This document shows, one piece after another, positions 34,627 through 48,864 of a stretch of DNA of 64,000 bases. Position 1 is the first letter of the stretch; every line of letters starts with the position of its first letter. This DNA is from Rehmannia glutinosa (Eukaryota; Streptophyta; Magnoliopsida; Lamiales; Orobanchaceae). The DNA is taken from positions 372,001 through 436,000 of the forward strand of contig JABTTQ020002832.1 in assembly GCA_016081115.2 (NCBI GenBank), written 5' to 3'. Both the position numbers and the translations under genes were made by a program. The notes beneath the pieces are model-generated. The model worked only from the letters and a program-made list of their open reading frames with translations. It did not search any database and was not told where the DNA came from.

Positions 34627-37600
34627 TGTGAAGCCCCGATTTTTCCGAGCATGTAATTGATCCTTTTGTCGTCTATGTATTTGATCGACTATTTTACGCG
34701 TCACTTAGACGGGTAAATATTAATAATATATATATTTTGCATTTAATTTCATTTTTTATTTATTACTTGTGGTCATGATCATTATTAATTCTATTTCGCA
34801 TTTATGATCACTTGATTGATCATTATTACTATTTTTGTATTTATTAGTCACCTTAGAATGTTAAGAGACTATTTATTTTAGAGACTTTTACCTTATAGGA
34901 TTAAGACATTGATTTAGAATAAGTGATCATGAGACTTACAAGTGATCAAGGAAATCACTAATTATTTTGGAGATTGATATTATTCATCTATTATCATCAA
35001 ATTTGAGACAACAAAAATATATGGAATTACCACTATGCCCCTAGGTGGACGGCAATGATGGTGTTTTTGGTGTAGAAATACCACCCAACTCTTGTACATA
35101 TACACCTTATGTAGTCATCTTGTGTATAATTACACCATTAATTCAAATATTATACACATTATCTTATACACCAATTCTTTATTACTATTTTTCCCAACAT
35201 CTTTCCACTTAACCAACATTCTTCTCAATATTCCCCAACATCATTCAAGCCCATACTATGACTTACATTTTGTTTCCTATGCAAGAAGCAAACTACAAGC
35301 TTGAAAAATTTTCTCCTTCTCTCTCTCCCAAAGACACACGGCCACAAGGACAATTTTTACAAAAATTTGGTTAAAAATTTTCATCAAACACATTCTAATC
35401 TTCAACTAATTCTCCTCCTTCTCTCTAAACAATCTCTCTCTCTCTCTCTAAGAATCCTTCATATCTTCAAATCTTCAAACACCAATTCTTCATATCTTCA
35501 AACCTTCAAGAACCATTTCTTCACATCTTCAAATCTTCAAACACAAGTCCTTCACATCTTCAAGCATACATTCATACCTTCAAGAACATCTTCTTAATAT
35601 CATCAAACACTCTTCTGTCTTCAAACATCTAAACAAAAACAAATATTCTTCCTACTTAAATCAAAAAAATTCGAACCCCTATCTCTAAGGTAAGAAATTT
35701 CATTCCTCGGTTCTTGGATATCTTACAACTCATCACCTTCTCTTCTTAATTTAAGTTTGAAATTTTTATTTTGAGGTACTTAGAAGACTACTTGAAGACA
35801 TGCATGCATGGTGGTCAATTTAGAAGACTTGAAGAATAATTATTAGAGAAAATTGGACTACAAGGTAAGATTTGGACACTAGAGCCCTCTCTCTCTTCTT
35901 CTTCCTATTTTCTTCAAATTTTAAAACCTCTTTTTCATTTTTAAGAAATAGGGGCTGGCCTTAGGTGATTTTGAAGGTGAACCAAAAATCCCAAATTTGA
36001 AGTTTCAACTAGTTTCAAATCACCTACTACACAAGGTAAAGTGTAGTATTTCCAATTTTCTTATCTTCTTCTTTTTCTTCTTAATTTTTCACTCATTTTC
36101 CTAACTCCAAATTTTTGATATTTCTTGACTTAGGGGCTGACCTAAGTGACCTCATACCAAGTTGTGAAATTTCTCTTTTTATTTCACAAACTCTCCAAAT
36201 TTAAGGTGGGTGGAAAAATCCTTTCAACTTCTAGGTGTTTTTGTTAAATGCATGTAGTGTTTTGATCATGAGCACTTGAGATATATATATTTTATGTATT
36301 GCATGTCAATTTTATGTATCAAGTTATGAAATTTCTCAAATGTTGCTCAAAAATGCTATTTATTGGAATTTAGGTGCATGCATGTACAATTTAATGTTCT
36401 ATTTGATGAATTCTTGTATGAATTGGACATGCATGTGTGTGATCTTTGAAATCCATATTTTGGATGACTTATAACCTGGACTTAAAATGCAAAAATAGAA
36501 AGTTGGTGGACTTAATTGCAAGAAAATAAAATTTAAGGGACCCCTCTACAAATTTCAAATTTTGGGACTGTACTCAGGTCCAAAACTGGTTTTTGGATAT
36601 TTTAATAAAGTTTTAAGAGTTTTAAGATAAATAAAGTCAACCTTTAAAAGCCCAAGGACTAGATTGTAAAATTTGAGAAGTTTAAGGGCTACTTTACAAT
36701 TATCGAAACTGTACCAGACCTTAATTTTAATATTTGAAAATTTCACTCTTAAGGGACAGGAAATGACATATTCTAAGAGTATTCCAAAAATCCAAGTGTT
36801 TAGAGCTTGGAAATTACTAAAATTGAGAGACCAAATTGTAAAAGATTAAACTTGAGGACCCAAATGAAATTTCTAGGACTTATGCAGCCCATGCATCTTG
36901 AAATACTAATTTAACTATAAATTAATTATATTTTAGACCCAAGGTTCAAATTTCATAACAATTGGACCCCTAAAAGCCTTAAAGGTAATTATTTCAAAAT
37001 GGGACAAAAATGAGATTTTCAAAAGTTAAGGGACCTATACTTATTTCTTTTTAAAAATGTTTTTGTCCCAATATCCTATTAAACTTAGTGACATTTTCCA
37101 ACTAGAATCACATTAAAAGCCCTTCCGGTTTGTGAGTTCCGATTATTTTAAAACTTAAAGCCGAAATGACAATTTTAACAAATTTGGGGCTAATGTGAGA
37201 ATTTTATAAAAACTCGACCTCAAAAATTTAAAAAACTGAATCTATGAACAATTTAAAGATTTTAGGAACTGACCTCATAATATTTCAAGGTCGGGATATT
37301 TATTTATTCAATTTTTAACCCCAAAAGTATTAGTTTTTACAAAATGGGGCTAATTGTAAATTTTCTTTTTATCAAGGACCTAACTCAAATTATTTTCCTT
37401 TTACTAAAACAGCCCTGGACCCTCTGACTTTAATTATTAATTAAAATATTTTATTTTCTCAAAAATCCCTTGACTTATCGGATCGTTTTGACCGATTAAT
37501 ACCCGATCGCAGGCGACTTCCCGTCTTGCGATTTTGAATCTATAAGGACTTATGTTCCACCTAATCTTTCAAGATATCGAAGATTGCTTATCCTTTCGAT

Positions 37601-38887
37601 AATCATCTTCATCCAAATAACTCCACCAACGCTATAATTGCCACTCGCGATTTTGAAAATTTTCTGACTGCTTCCCCTGAATCAATAATACTCATTGCAC
37701 TGGTTGACTACCGAACTTGTATTTACTTTCTTGCGAGTCAACTTGGTGTGTCGAGCTCACACATCGCAATGGATATGTCGTGGATGGGCAAGGCAGCTCG
37801 GCGCTATTCCACTCTTAGGCCCCATCGTCCTAATCCCGAAACCGAGGGACGGAGTTTGTCCAAGGGAAGCGGGTCGTAGTACTTGAGGTATAATCATGAT
37901 TATGACAAATCCGAGCCTTGATAGCTCCATTTGTGGATTTTGTCTTTGCACATGGAGCGATAAGGTCACAGGTCTTGGACCATCTTGCTCGGGAGTTACA
38001 AGGAAGAACGAAGGAATCGATGTCGATCCACACGATTCCGGAGTTAATCGGACCCATTTGGTTGGCGCTACAAATCCGTATGCAAATGCTACTTGTATTG
38101 CATTGGTTGGCGCTACAAATACGTACGCGCAACCGCTACTTGTTTTGCATTGGTTGGCGCTACAAATCCGTGCACGCAACTATTATTTGTCTTGCATAGG
38201 ATTGGCGTTACATTCCGTACACAATCCTACTGTCTTGCACGAATCACATAGTCTTGTGTGACCACAAATGTTTTCTTAAATTGTATAAGTATATTACTTA
38301 AATATTTTATCACGACGCTTGTGGATGTGTGTGAATTCATGCACCATATCTTACGCGTTTTCATACAATCTGTTTTCGCATTAACTATATATCGCCACAC
38401 TTGCACATGATCACCTCATCCATCGAGATTTATGTCTCATCCCCTCCCGTTTTCTAACCTTTAGATGGGGACTATGTTGAAGATATCGAACCAGCCACAG
38501 ATTGATGACCCGCCCGCCCGTCGATCTTGCACCTTTTTACTAATGATTGTTCTTATTTCATGTACTTCTACTAATGTTGGACTCCGCTTATCCACGGTAC
38601 TCATTTCTCTCTTTGATTGTAATTTAAGGCGTAGGACCCTTTGACGTTTAAGATTTGAATATTGTACTTTACCTTATGTTTTAGTTTTGGCATGTAAACT
38701 TATTCGAGGTTATTATGTTGGATGTATTTGGATATTAGTTGGGATGTAAGTTGTAACTCGTACTTGTTCTTTATTTCGCCGCTATTTGACTGTTCCATTG
38801 GGATTTCGTTGATATTGTCAGATCTGTTTGGTTTACTTGTATTTAACTTGTGGATCATCGTCGTGTTTCAATCCTGGGGGCGTGACA
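34627..38887 (+). repeat. Second complete LTR of the Tekay-like array
   Basis: It runs from TGTGAAGCCCCG to GGCGTGACA, 4261 bp. Relative to 26190-30513 it lacks about 40 bp at 36480, where acctggac is joined directly to ttaaaatgc; the missing piece is bounded by gga on both sides. Confidence 0.93.
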
Positions 38888-40390
38888 ATTATAATTATTC
38901 AATCAATAATTGAAAATTTGTAACTAATATTCCTTTCATATTTCACATCTTTATAAATTTGTATTATATATAGTATAAAATTTTAAGTTTGTGATGAATA
39001 ATAAATTAAAAGTATAAATTTACTAGCTAATACAAATACCTATTATAAATTAATTTAATGGGACTATATTAAAGTTAATTAGTAACTAAGCGTGAAATAT
39101 AATAGCTTTAATATTAAACGTTAATTAATCAAGTTGTGAAAGTTAATTTAGAAACAAATTTATTAATATTAAATACTTTTAAAATTATTTTTTTATTTTA
39201 ATAAAACTAATAGTTCGAGGATAAAATGGTCATTTTATTTTGAGTATATGAGTATAAATAATATTCTAAAAGCATAAGGTGGTAAATTGATACTAATTAA
39301 AAGTACATGGGGTAAAGTGATACAATTGAGAGTATAAGGGGATAAATTGATACTCAAAGAAAATATAAGAGGGCGAAGTGAGATTTGGCCTTATTTAAAT
39401 TCATGACACATCGTGATATGAAATTTGATTTTATTCAAAAATCGTTTATATAAAGGTCTTGTAGATGTTACTTTTGGTGTATATATACACTTGTAGATCT
39501 ACAATACAATTATTTAATTTTCGATAAATTAAAATACTAGTCATTCATCCATGTAAAAAATGAGACATTTGTTATTCATCTATGCACTAAGTATACTACA
39601 CGATTTAGCATGAATTAGCCTTAAATAATCAACTCGACATATTATCGGCACGTATCATATACACAAAAAACAGAAAATAAAATAGAATAGAAAAGGCGAA
39701 ACATGACGTTAAAATCTATGCAATAATGCAAAATTATTTTACCCTGTACGAAGTGATAAGGAGCAATTAATACAATGTAAATATCAGAAAAATATTTTAT
39801 TTTAGCCTCTTCAACTTGGGAGAGGAAAGTTAAGACAATGTCCGTTTGTTTCTTTACTATTTTAGAACAAAATAGTGTGGAACATCGTTAAGAAAATAAG
39901 AATGGATTTTAAGCGTGTGATGAAATATGGGGGTATTATTCATGCTACACCGGTATACTACACTTGGTAGATGTATGAATGACACGTGTCTATTATTTAT
40001 ATGGAATAATGACAAATGTTTAATCGTATAAGCGTGTGGGACACTTGTTATGTATCCACCCACCATATTTATGTGGTGAAGCATCTACAAGACCAAAACA
40101 TGGGATGGAAGTGAATGAGATCATGATATCTTTGGGAATGGAGATGATGGTGTCTTTTTAGTAAATATTAATTAATTGGATATGAGCGATGATTGAAAGT
40201 AAAAAGAGAATGAATAATGTATTTTTAATATAAAGTGTGGTGATAATAGTTTATGTGGTTTTATTTTTAGTAAAACTATGATTGAATATGATTGATAAAA
40301 ATAAAGAGAGTTGGATTGTAATTTTTATTGCATATTCACAAGCAATCATACATTGAAAGCACAAACTTCTCTACCAAGAATTCTATAACA
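38888..40390. other. Non-coding AT-rich stretch
   Basis: It contains a short cluster of gtaaattgatact words (39280-39360) that looks repeat-derived. No gene. The minus frame 39857-40084 has no family signature. Confidence 0.5.
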
Positions 40391-40963
40391 TAATTTTAAG
40401 AGTTATTGATTCTTTAGTACTGATTGATAGACACTTTCTTTGGTTTGGTACACGACATTTACGAGTTACCAATTTAGTACCCATACTTCACATTTTTTCA
40501 TATTAAAAAAATTTAATTAAGAAATAACTTATTATTATTTAAATTAAATTATTAAATTCTTAATTGAAAAAAAAAAAAGATTAAATTAATTATTTTTTAA
40601 AATTCTAAAAATGGCTATATTTTTTATTTCTTGTCTGAATTTTAATTTTTAAATTATTTAATTTTCATTTTAATTTTAAAATTAGTTAACTAAACTAATT
40701 TTTCTTATTGATTAATTAAATTTAAATTATGTTTATTAATTTACTAATTTAATGTAATTAATTTTATTTTTTCAAAAATACATTAATATTTTTAGAAACT
40801 TCTTTTATTTTTATTAATTAATTTTTAATTGATTTTATAATTTAAATAAGTATACTCAAATATTTATTTTGAGTATACTTATGTTTCTTGGGGGCATTTC
40901 ATGTTATTAAAAGTGAATAGGCACCAATTTATAAAAACAAAGGTGAAGTATAGGTAAGTGCGA

Positions 40964-41129
40964 TGAGGTATAAAAATCAAGGACTAATCGAGGACTTACG
41001 ATACAAGGAGGAGATCGAAGTCAATCAAAGTTGGAACGATTGATCCAAAGATCCGAGGGTTGGGGGACGTCGGCGTAAACGCAAAAGCGAGAATCCGGGG
41101 TGGTCCCCAAGGGTAGATACTCGATGCTT
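40964..41129 (-). repeat. Tat downstream LTR, part 1
   Basis: It starts tgaggtataaaaatcaagga, matching 61410 onward, and continues to gggtagatactcgatgctt, where the CACTA element cuts in. The LTR resumes at 51306. Confidence 0.92.
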
Positions 41130-41139
41130 TACAAGAAAT

Positions 41140-42060
41140 CACACATTTTATGACGAAAAATACCGTCATATAAACCTGTTTTTTCGTCACTAAATGTATT
41201 TGGTGACGAAAGTTGAGTGTCATAAAGATCGTCACTGTAGCCCCGTCATAAAAGGTATATATGACGATTTTTGCAATTTGTCACTACAAAATTAACCTTT
41301 GGTCACGTTAATAACGATTGTCACGATTTGTATCATTTATTGTGACGCCTACATCGTCACATAAAAGATAATTTTTTTGTCATTTATATTGTTTCTTTGT
41401 CACAAAAAAATATCTTTTTAATGACAAAAGCATGTTTTTGTCATCATAACATTAAATTTTAGTGACGAAAATGATCGCATCGCCAAATTCATCAAATTCT
41501 AATGCCGAATTTTGGTGTCGCGATTGTATTTATAATTTCGTCATATATTACACAGCTTGTCATGAAAGAGGTGATTTAACGTTACGAAATATTGCGTGTC
41601 ACTTAATGTATATTTATAATGACAAAATAATGTGTCACCAATAATTACAATTCAACGACGAGATATGTATTGTCACCAAAAGAATATGTAACGTGATGAT
41701 TTTGTTTGTCATGGAAACAATCGCAATATATGACAAAGCTTATCAACGTCGCTAATTGCACCGAAATAATGATGAAATCGTCCGTCATAAAAATTAATAT
41801 GTGGTGACAAAATGTATCGTCACATAATAAATTTATACAGTGATAAGTTCTGAAAATATTTGTGACGATACAAGTCATTATTATAGTGTATTTTTAATGA
41901 CAAATTGTATATCGTCAAAGAATAGATTTTTTTTGGTGACGACTAAGTTTATTATAATAAATGAGTGTTTAAGTTACGAAATAATTCATTGTCACCAATT
42001 GATAGCTTTCTTACATGACAACATAATTGTCATGAAAATATGTATTATAGGCAATGTAAT
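41140..42060. repeat. CACTA left subterminal repeats
   Basis: Many short copies of tgacgaaa and cgtcac in both orientations run along the stretch. In En/Spm elements such subterminal words bind the element's regulatory protein; that role here is inference. Confidence 0.75.
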
Positions 42061-42437
42061 TGGCACATTTTTTTTAATTGTACATATATAATGATTTAAA
42101 TATTAATTTGTAAAATATTCTATCAATGCATTAATAATACTACAAAGTGCAAGTTCAAGTGCAGTTAAGCATGAAAAATAAAATAAAAATAAAATCAATC
42201 ATGTTTGATTAAGTAGAATACGATTATTTATCAATATAAGAGAAATGATAAGATATTCATATTTCAAATAGACAATAAACTACTTGAACAATGTCAGGAA
42301 AAAAAACATTAAATATCCAAACCAAAACAAAAGAGTACTTAGATTAATTATATCGGCTTAGAGAGTATTCCCACTCACAGCCATTAATGCCATAAGTTTT
42401 TCAATACAAGCACCTTCTTGGCGATCGAAATGGTCTT

Positions 42438-42692
42438 TCAAATCACCCACCGTGACTTAAGCCCACTCACTTGAGATTCCGATTCTTGTAACTTCTCTTG
42501 TGTCTCTTGAAGTTTATTTTGCAGTTGTTGAGTACTTGAGTCATGCGATGTGGTGCGTCTACTTGGAGGTTTTGGGCCATAGCCAAGGCCCTTTCTATAA
42601 CCAGATCCATGGCCAAGGACCTCAAGAACTATTTCGTCGACACTCTTCTCAATTTCTTCCTCCGTATATTGGGCTCGCTTTGATATCATCAA
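42438..42692 (-). pseudogene. En/Spm-type transposase C-terminus (Transposase_24-like)
   Basis: The 84-residue minus frame contains TEEEIEKSVDEIVLEVLGH, then GSGYRKGLGYGPKPP, then a glutamine-rich coiled coil (QQLQNKLQETQEKLQES). This layout, EVLG followed by SGYVKGLG and a coiled coil, is the usual C-terminus of plant Ptta/En/Spm family proteins. Only the end of the protein is here; the core domain was not found. Its orientation gives the CACTA element's direction. Confidence 0.75.
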
Positions 42693-43393
42693 CTCCTATT
42701 TGAATAGTGAACATACGAATATACAATTAATATCATGACACAAGCTCAAATATACAATAAAAATGTGTATGTGAATGATTAATAGCAAAGCAAACAAGAT
42801 TAGTTGAAACAACATTTTTTTTATTCAAATTAGAATCAGGATTTATTTCAAAATCAATTCATATACACACACTTGTAAAGAACTAAGCATCCAAAGTTGT
42901 ACAGAGCAAACAAAAGAACCTCTCAAATACTAACTTTTGGCACAAAATTAGCCTAAACAACCAACAAGATTTTCAAAAGGGAAAATGAACGGAATGATGA
43001 TAAGCTGACTCAACAAAGGGAGAAATTATATGAAATGAGATAGCTATATTTCCTAGCAATGATGGGTCGTACATATCATAGGATGTAATAGCTTTCTTGT
43101 TCTTGTCTTAGCTATTCTTAGCTGATTATGTGTATGGATTTGCTACAATATAAATGTTTTTTAAGAGGCTAAATTATTGTTAGTGGGCATTGAGTGCTGG
43201 AATCTTGGCACTTTTGCACCTCCAAGTTTTTGTTTTAGTAATATTTTACTTAAAATAACTTTGAAAAAGAAAGAAATTTTTTTTCTCAGGTTGCTGCTAT
43301 AAATTTATTAAAATTAACTTTCTGCCAATAAAGTTTAGTAATATTGATATGTTTAATAAATATATGAATATATCTATTAAACATCACCATATC

Positions 43394-43457
43394 AGGTCCA
43401 CGTGGACGATAACCCTGCTGGTTGTATCCGCCAAAGAGAGGTGATGGCCTTATGTTC
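43394..43457 (-). pseudogene. Isolated exon-like fragment, possible transposase exon
   Basis: On the minus strand a tttgtatag acceptor precedes a frame reading NIRPSPLFGGYNQQGYRPRG and ends before a gtgatg donor. It lies upstream of, and in the same orientation as, the En/Spm fragment, so it may be an earlier exon of that gene or a captured host exon. The family is not recognised. Confidence 0.35.
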
Positions 43458-43469
43458 TATACAAAGCAA

Positions 43470-44600
43470 ATGAGTTAGAATAAATAAGTAATTAAAATAC
43501 AAGCTGGAAGTAATAGCCAATCATTAACTAAAAATGGAATCACAGGCTAGAACCGGCCTTAATTTTAATCATCAAGAAGATAAGGCAGACAATTGACCAC
43601 TGAGAGGGCATACACTGCTCGGGATATGCAATCATAAACCATTTAATTTGGAAACAAAATTAAACATATAAGAAAGGTCCCAATTCTTGCTCATACATGT
43701 TGGATCTAGTTGTGATTTTGTGGTATATATATAATATTACCTAACTGCTACTGCAACCACGAAAAAAGTTCCCAATTCTTGCTCACTCAAATACTATAAC
43801 ATAAATTAATGATAATAGTAGATCAATACACCCCAGAATGATTAAAAACTCCCAGACTTGGAATGTGATATATACAGAAAATCAGGAATGCTTATCTACC
43901 TTAATTAGATACCAATCTACCTTAATTAGATTGACCTCTTAAGCGCCAAATAAAAGATTTGCCCGCCTAATATTTTGTTAATTATGGCTGTGAATCTTTT
44001 TCTATTAATTATTTCTTTATTGATTTATTTATTATTTACAAGTATTACCATCAAACACACACGGATTAAAATATAGGGTTATCATTAACCATTTCCCAAT
44101 TTTTTTTTCTTTTTTTGAAGAACAAATTAACTTTTTAATTTAATGTAAAGCTAAAAGGAAATCTAAGAAAAGAAATTATATTAAAATTACCTGTCTTTCT
44201 CATATGGTATAAGAAATTAACCATTCCGAAAATTGTTCCCCTTTATTTTTCGGCAGCACCATCGAGCAGAAGGTTGCTGGTGAGTGGGTATGGCGGAGGC
44301 AGTGCACAGAAAAGCAACCCATATCATGATGAATCGGGGAGCAATGGCTTCAATTGATGATTTAGCGATGGTCTCCTCGATTGTTTCTTGGCGCAATGCA
44401 ATTTCACATAAATTGAACCGGATCAAGTTCGTTGGAGTGAACATAATGGCTGGAGGTTTTGAGGAATTCAACGCGATTCAAAAAACACATCTTGGCTTCA
44501 ATTGTTGTACTGATAACCATTTACAAATTTTGTATATGTTATGCCCTTTAGAAATTATTCTATAATCTCTCTTAAAAAAACAAAACACGACCTATAAGGT
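43470..44600. other. CACTA interior without recognisable gene
   Basis: AT-rich. The overlapping frames at 44217-44565 have no recognisable motif on either strand. Confidence 0.4.
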
Positions 44601-44607
44601 TGTAATT

Positions 44608-45960
44608 AGGGGTGTTCGTTTTCGGTTGGCCAAAAACCAAAACCGAAATCGAATCGAAAAATCGGTTTTTTGGTTAAAATATAAACTCAAAATAATCAGT
44701 TTATACTTTATACACAAATAATCAATTTATCCCAAATTTCAGTTTATGAGTTTACAAAACACATATAATCAATTTATACCCAAATAATCAAATTTATACA
44801 CAAATATTCAAATTTATACCCAAATAATCTACAAATTTATATTTCTACAGATTTTAAACCCTAGAAATAGGAGTAAGAACTAGGAATACCTATTTATAAT
44901 CAAATCCTCTACAAAAACCTAATTAGGGTCATGTGCAAATTGAAAGAAATACATATCAATTTATAATTTAGGGTTGTGAAAGAAATACATACCTTAACAT
45001 GGTACAGACTAGAGATGCGAGAGCGAGAGGCGAAGGCGAGGCGAGAGCGAGAGGCGAGGGGCGAGAGTCCGAGAGTGTTCTCATTTTTTTTCACCAACAG
45101 AAAGCACTCAGCAAATGAGAGAGTGAGGGGAGAACGAGAGGACCGGGGTTAGAGTTTTTAAAAAAGTGATTTTTTTGTGAGAAGTGAGAACCGTTCAGCC
45201 CTCAGTCATTTTAGAAGCAAAAATTGCTTTTTTTTTGTATGAGAGTTGCTACTCAATATGGCAACTTATGATATATATTTAAAAAAAAATCTAAAAACAT
45301 TTCGGTTTTCGGTTCGGTTAACTGGCCTCCCAAAACCGAACCGAACCAAAAACCAAAATTCTAAAAATATGAAAACCGAATACATTGAAAAATAATTTAA
45401 TTATATTAATAATTACTAAGCATGTTTAGGCTCGAAAAAGTTCGTGAGCCATCAATTTATTCGATAAATTCAGTCTCGAGTTTGACTCGCTAATAAACGA
45501 ACAAAGCTCAAACTCTCAAAAACTTGGCTCGATTCGGTTCGATTGCAACCTTTTGAAAACTTTTCACAAGTTAATTATAACTACATTTAATTATTTTTCA
45601 ATTAATAAAACAAGAAAATTAACAATATATAAATATACTAATTATTTTGAATATTGTTTTTTAATATATCTTATTTTAATAAATCAAATATGGTTTATAA
45701 AGTTATTTAAGTGTTATATATGAAGTACACATAGAGCTGTCAATTTTGGCACGGCCCGACCAGCCCGATATTTTTACCGGACTGGGCTTCGTTTTTTAGA
45801 CCCGAAAAAAATCGGGCCCATTAGGCCCAAAAAATGGGCCGGCACGGTTGACCCGAAATTTATAATGTAATTTCATGGATTGGGTCGATTGAGCTCAATT
45901 TTAATGGCGATTCTTCGTTCGCCCGACCCGATATAATTTCACGGGTTGGCGTCTCGGCGT
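44608..45960. repeat. Cluster of hAT-like MITE remnants
   Basis: Three pieces lie in a row: taggggtgttcgttttcggt with internal aaaccgaaccgaacc (44608-45380), a ggctcg/cgagcc-rich piece (45420-45560), and gagctgtcaattttggcacg with cgggcc words (45736-45960). Such starts are common in plant non-autonomous hAT elements. Right ends and target duplications were not found. Confidence 0.5.
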
Positions 45961-46049
45961 TTTGTGACTCTAAGTATACCCAACCTAGTAATACATGGTT
46001 AATATGGTGAAAAATAATTGGGCTTATGACAGAAATACCCACCTTTTTT

Positions 46050-46820
46050 AAGTTAATGTCAAGCTTTTACGCTTTCCAATGTAATTTTACTTAAATTTAC
46101 GCTTCCGGTGCAAATTTACCTAAATTTATGCTCCACGATGCAATTTTACCTAAATTTACGCTCCCGCTCTTTTTACACAACAATACGCTCCAAGCCAAAA
46201 ATTCCGGGAAATTTTACGCTTTGTTTCAAACATGTTTTACGTGTTTCAACATTGTTTCCAACATGTTTCTTTTCATAAAAATAGGTAAAAATTATATTTA
46301 AACATCGAAAACTTCATTGAAACAACAAAGAAATATCGAATAACATTAAAAGGGTATGGAAACAACCTAGAAACAACGTAAAAATATTTAAAACACAACA
46401 TGAATAAAAAGAGCTTAAAAATAGGTAAAAATTGTATTTACACATTGAATACTACATGAAAACAACAAAAAATATTATTAGAACAACATTAAAAATATTA
46501 TAAAACAACACCGAAAAACAATAGAAACAATGTACAAAATAATATATGAATAAAAAACGGGTTAAAGTTATTTTGAAACATCGAAACAACAAATAAACAA
46601 CATAGAAACAACATAGAAACAATAAAAAACAAATTTAAACAACCTCGAAATAACTTATATAACATATAAAACAATGCGAGGAATTAAAAAAACGAAAAAA
46701 ATCAAAAAAATCAAAAAATAGCAAGGAGAGTAAAAAAAAATAGGTACAAAAGTAAAAAAATAGGCACAAGAGTAATTAGAGCGTATTGTGTGGTAATAGT
46801 ACAAAAATCAGCGTATTGTG
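46050..46820. repeat. Low-complexity tandem repeats
   Basis: Three or four units of aattttacctaaatttacgct-type sequence (46075-46170) are followed by degenerate tagaaacaaca words (46290-46680). The end gcgtattgtgtg occurs twice near 46785 and 46814. Confidence 0.6.
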
Positions 46821-48281
46821 TGCAATTTTCCCAAAATAATTTCAGCACTTTATGTAAGGATAAAAAAATCTCAAAAGTGATACTCATGAAAGTGAAATCA
46901 ACATATTGAGGGTGGGCAAGAGAAAAAAACGTGTTCAGCTATTTGGTCTTCTCAAATACGGATACCAGAAGATCAACCTTCCCGTTCAATCTACCAATAG
47001 CAGAAGATCCTCCCGTTCAACCTTCCTGTGAAGTTTTTCAATCTCAGAAAACCAGTAGAAGAAATCCTTCCCGTCCAATTCCAGTCGCACAAGAAAATCA
47101 CCGCCCTTAATCATATTCGTCGACGACTACCACATATCACTTTGTTGTTGCTCGTTCAGTCCGATTTCACTATTCTTCAACGGCCACCTCAATGCGAATT
47201 GTTGTTTCTCTGTTCACGACAATTATAGAGGTTAGGCATGTTTTGGTTTTGTGTATATCTTTTGCCACTCGTGTGCAGACCAAGTGTTTGTGATAATGCT
47301 TAGCTCAATTTTATTGCACATTTTGCATCCTCTGCATATATATTTTATTTCTGATTTTGATATTTAATTTTGTTTTTGGTGATTACCTGTTGGAATATTG
47401 TGAAGTATCTATGAGTTCATATGGAGAAAGCTCACTGGTTTAGCATTTCCCTTAATTGCACCAACTATAGTCCATCTTCTCTTTTTTCTTTATGGAGTGG
47501 ATTAATACCAGGCAATTTGGGCAATCTGTCACACCTTTAGACATAGATAGGATCTTGAGTGATATTTGCAGTAGATTATCACATAAATTGGCAACCAAAT
47601 TCCCTTTGAAGTTATTGACAGTAGATAGGATTTTGAGTGATATTTGCAGTAGATAAAAGCATCAAAGACTGCTGAAAATTTTCTTATTGCTTTATTATCA
47701 TAAGCTGGGTGTTAAATGCAAAAGGGAGAATAATTTTGCAGTAACAAGTGAAAACTTTTGGTTGCCACTCCTGCTTTCAAGACAAGGAACTCCACATATG
47801 AATAAAAGAAAATTTTTACATACATATTTGCCAATCATGAGTTCTTTAATCTTTATACCATTAAAGAACAGAAATTTCAGTATGGTTCAATTTCCGATTT
47901 TAGCATGCACAATCAACTATAGTTTATTTTTAAGTGGATTTTGTATTGAACTATATGAGTTGTCTGTACAACTACTGCTAATTTGATCCCTAAGACAGAA
48001 TATTATGAAGTCAGTTTTATTTTTGTGACTGTGACTAAAATTTTAACATGTTTCGAATACCATAACGTTGCACCCTTGCTTGTGTCTAGAAAACAGTTCT
48101 TGAATTAGTGTAGCAACTTTTTGAATGGAAATTGAATTAGTGTTTGCCAAAGGTACAGCTGCACTCTGTAATTGTTGTTAATTGCAAACTAAATGTTGAT
48201 TCTTGCACCCCATGAATTAATGTTTGTTGATATCTATCAAAATTTTCTTTCTCTGACATAATTGAGCATATATTTGCACAG
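46821..48281. other. CACTA interior, probably captured introns or leader
   Basis: No protein family was recognised. A roughly 30-bp direct repeat, ttgagtgatatttgcagtag, occurs at about 47555 and 47633. This stretch precedes the HD2 exons and may be captured upstream gene sequence. Confidence 0.4.
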
Positions 48282-48531
48282 AATGTGCAGCAATCAAAGA
48301 AAAGAAAAGACCAGCTGAATCTGCAAAGCAAACTCCTATTTCTGCCAAGACACCTAAAGCATCTACACCTGAGAAGACATGTTCCAATTTCATCCCTTTT
48401 TGATTTTTTTATATTTTGCTATAAGTTATGCATTTGTTTAGCGTCTATGCATTTGATGATTAGACTGTTTCTATAGTGTTTAGAGCAGAAATTGTTTGCA
48501 ATGTAACTGTTTATTTACGTGATATTATCAA

Positions 48532-48777
48532 GGGTTAATTACAAAAGTACCATTGAGGTTATGTCTAATTACAAAAAAACCCAACTATCTTTGAGAATTA
48601 CAAATGCCACTCTATATTTGTTTTTACAATTTGTACCTTTAGAGGGTTATTTTGATAAGAAAATGCAAAGCTCAAGAGGGTGTTTATAATACTGCAGGGG
48701 ATTTGTAATTTTTGAAAGATGATTAGATTTTTTTAGTAATTAAACTAAATCTCAAGTGTAGTTTTTGTAATATACCC
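48532..48777. mobile_element. Small MITE in the HD2 intron
   Basis: gggttaattacaaaagtacc is mirrored by tagtttttgtaatataccc. The flanking 9-mers tattatcaa and tgttatcag match at 7 of 9. The 246-bp size and 9-bp duplication fit a Mutator-like MITE. The family tie to a similar piece near 50310 (ggactaattacaaaataaccc) is likely. Confidence 0.65.
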
Positions 48778-48864
48778 TGTTATCAGTTGCTCAACCTTCC
48801 AAAAAAGAATTAGTCAATTAAGATAAATGCAATGTGTTAAAAGCAAATCTTTTGTGTAGGTAAC

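Larger units (their letters stand above)
24437..38887 (+). mobile_element. Recombined Tekay-like array: partial pol-LTR-internal-LTR
   Basis: A 5'-truncated internal region (24437-26189) ends in a polypurine tract and an LTR (26190-about 30513). That LTR is followed by a second primer site, a full internal region (to 34626) and another LTR (34627-38887). The two RNaseH-integrase regions are close copies of each other, and so are the two LTRs. This is the product expected from unequal recombination of tandem copies or from insertion plus deletion. No target duplication can be read because the left end is truncated. Confidence 0.9.

Noticed and set aside
41140..42060. Regular short repeats resembling a CRISPR array
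   Set aside because: Words are about 6-8 bp, in both orientations and irregularly spaced; they fit CACTA subterminal repeats in a plant genome.
44217..44565. Overlapping frames on both strands that could be a captured gene
   Set aside because: No recognisable motif in either translation and no convincing splice signals; left as unknown sequence.
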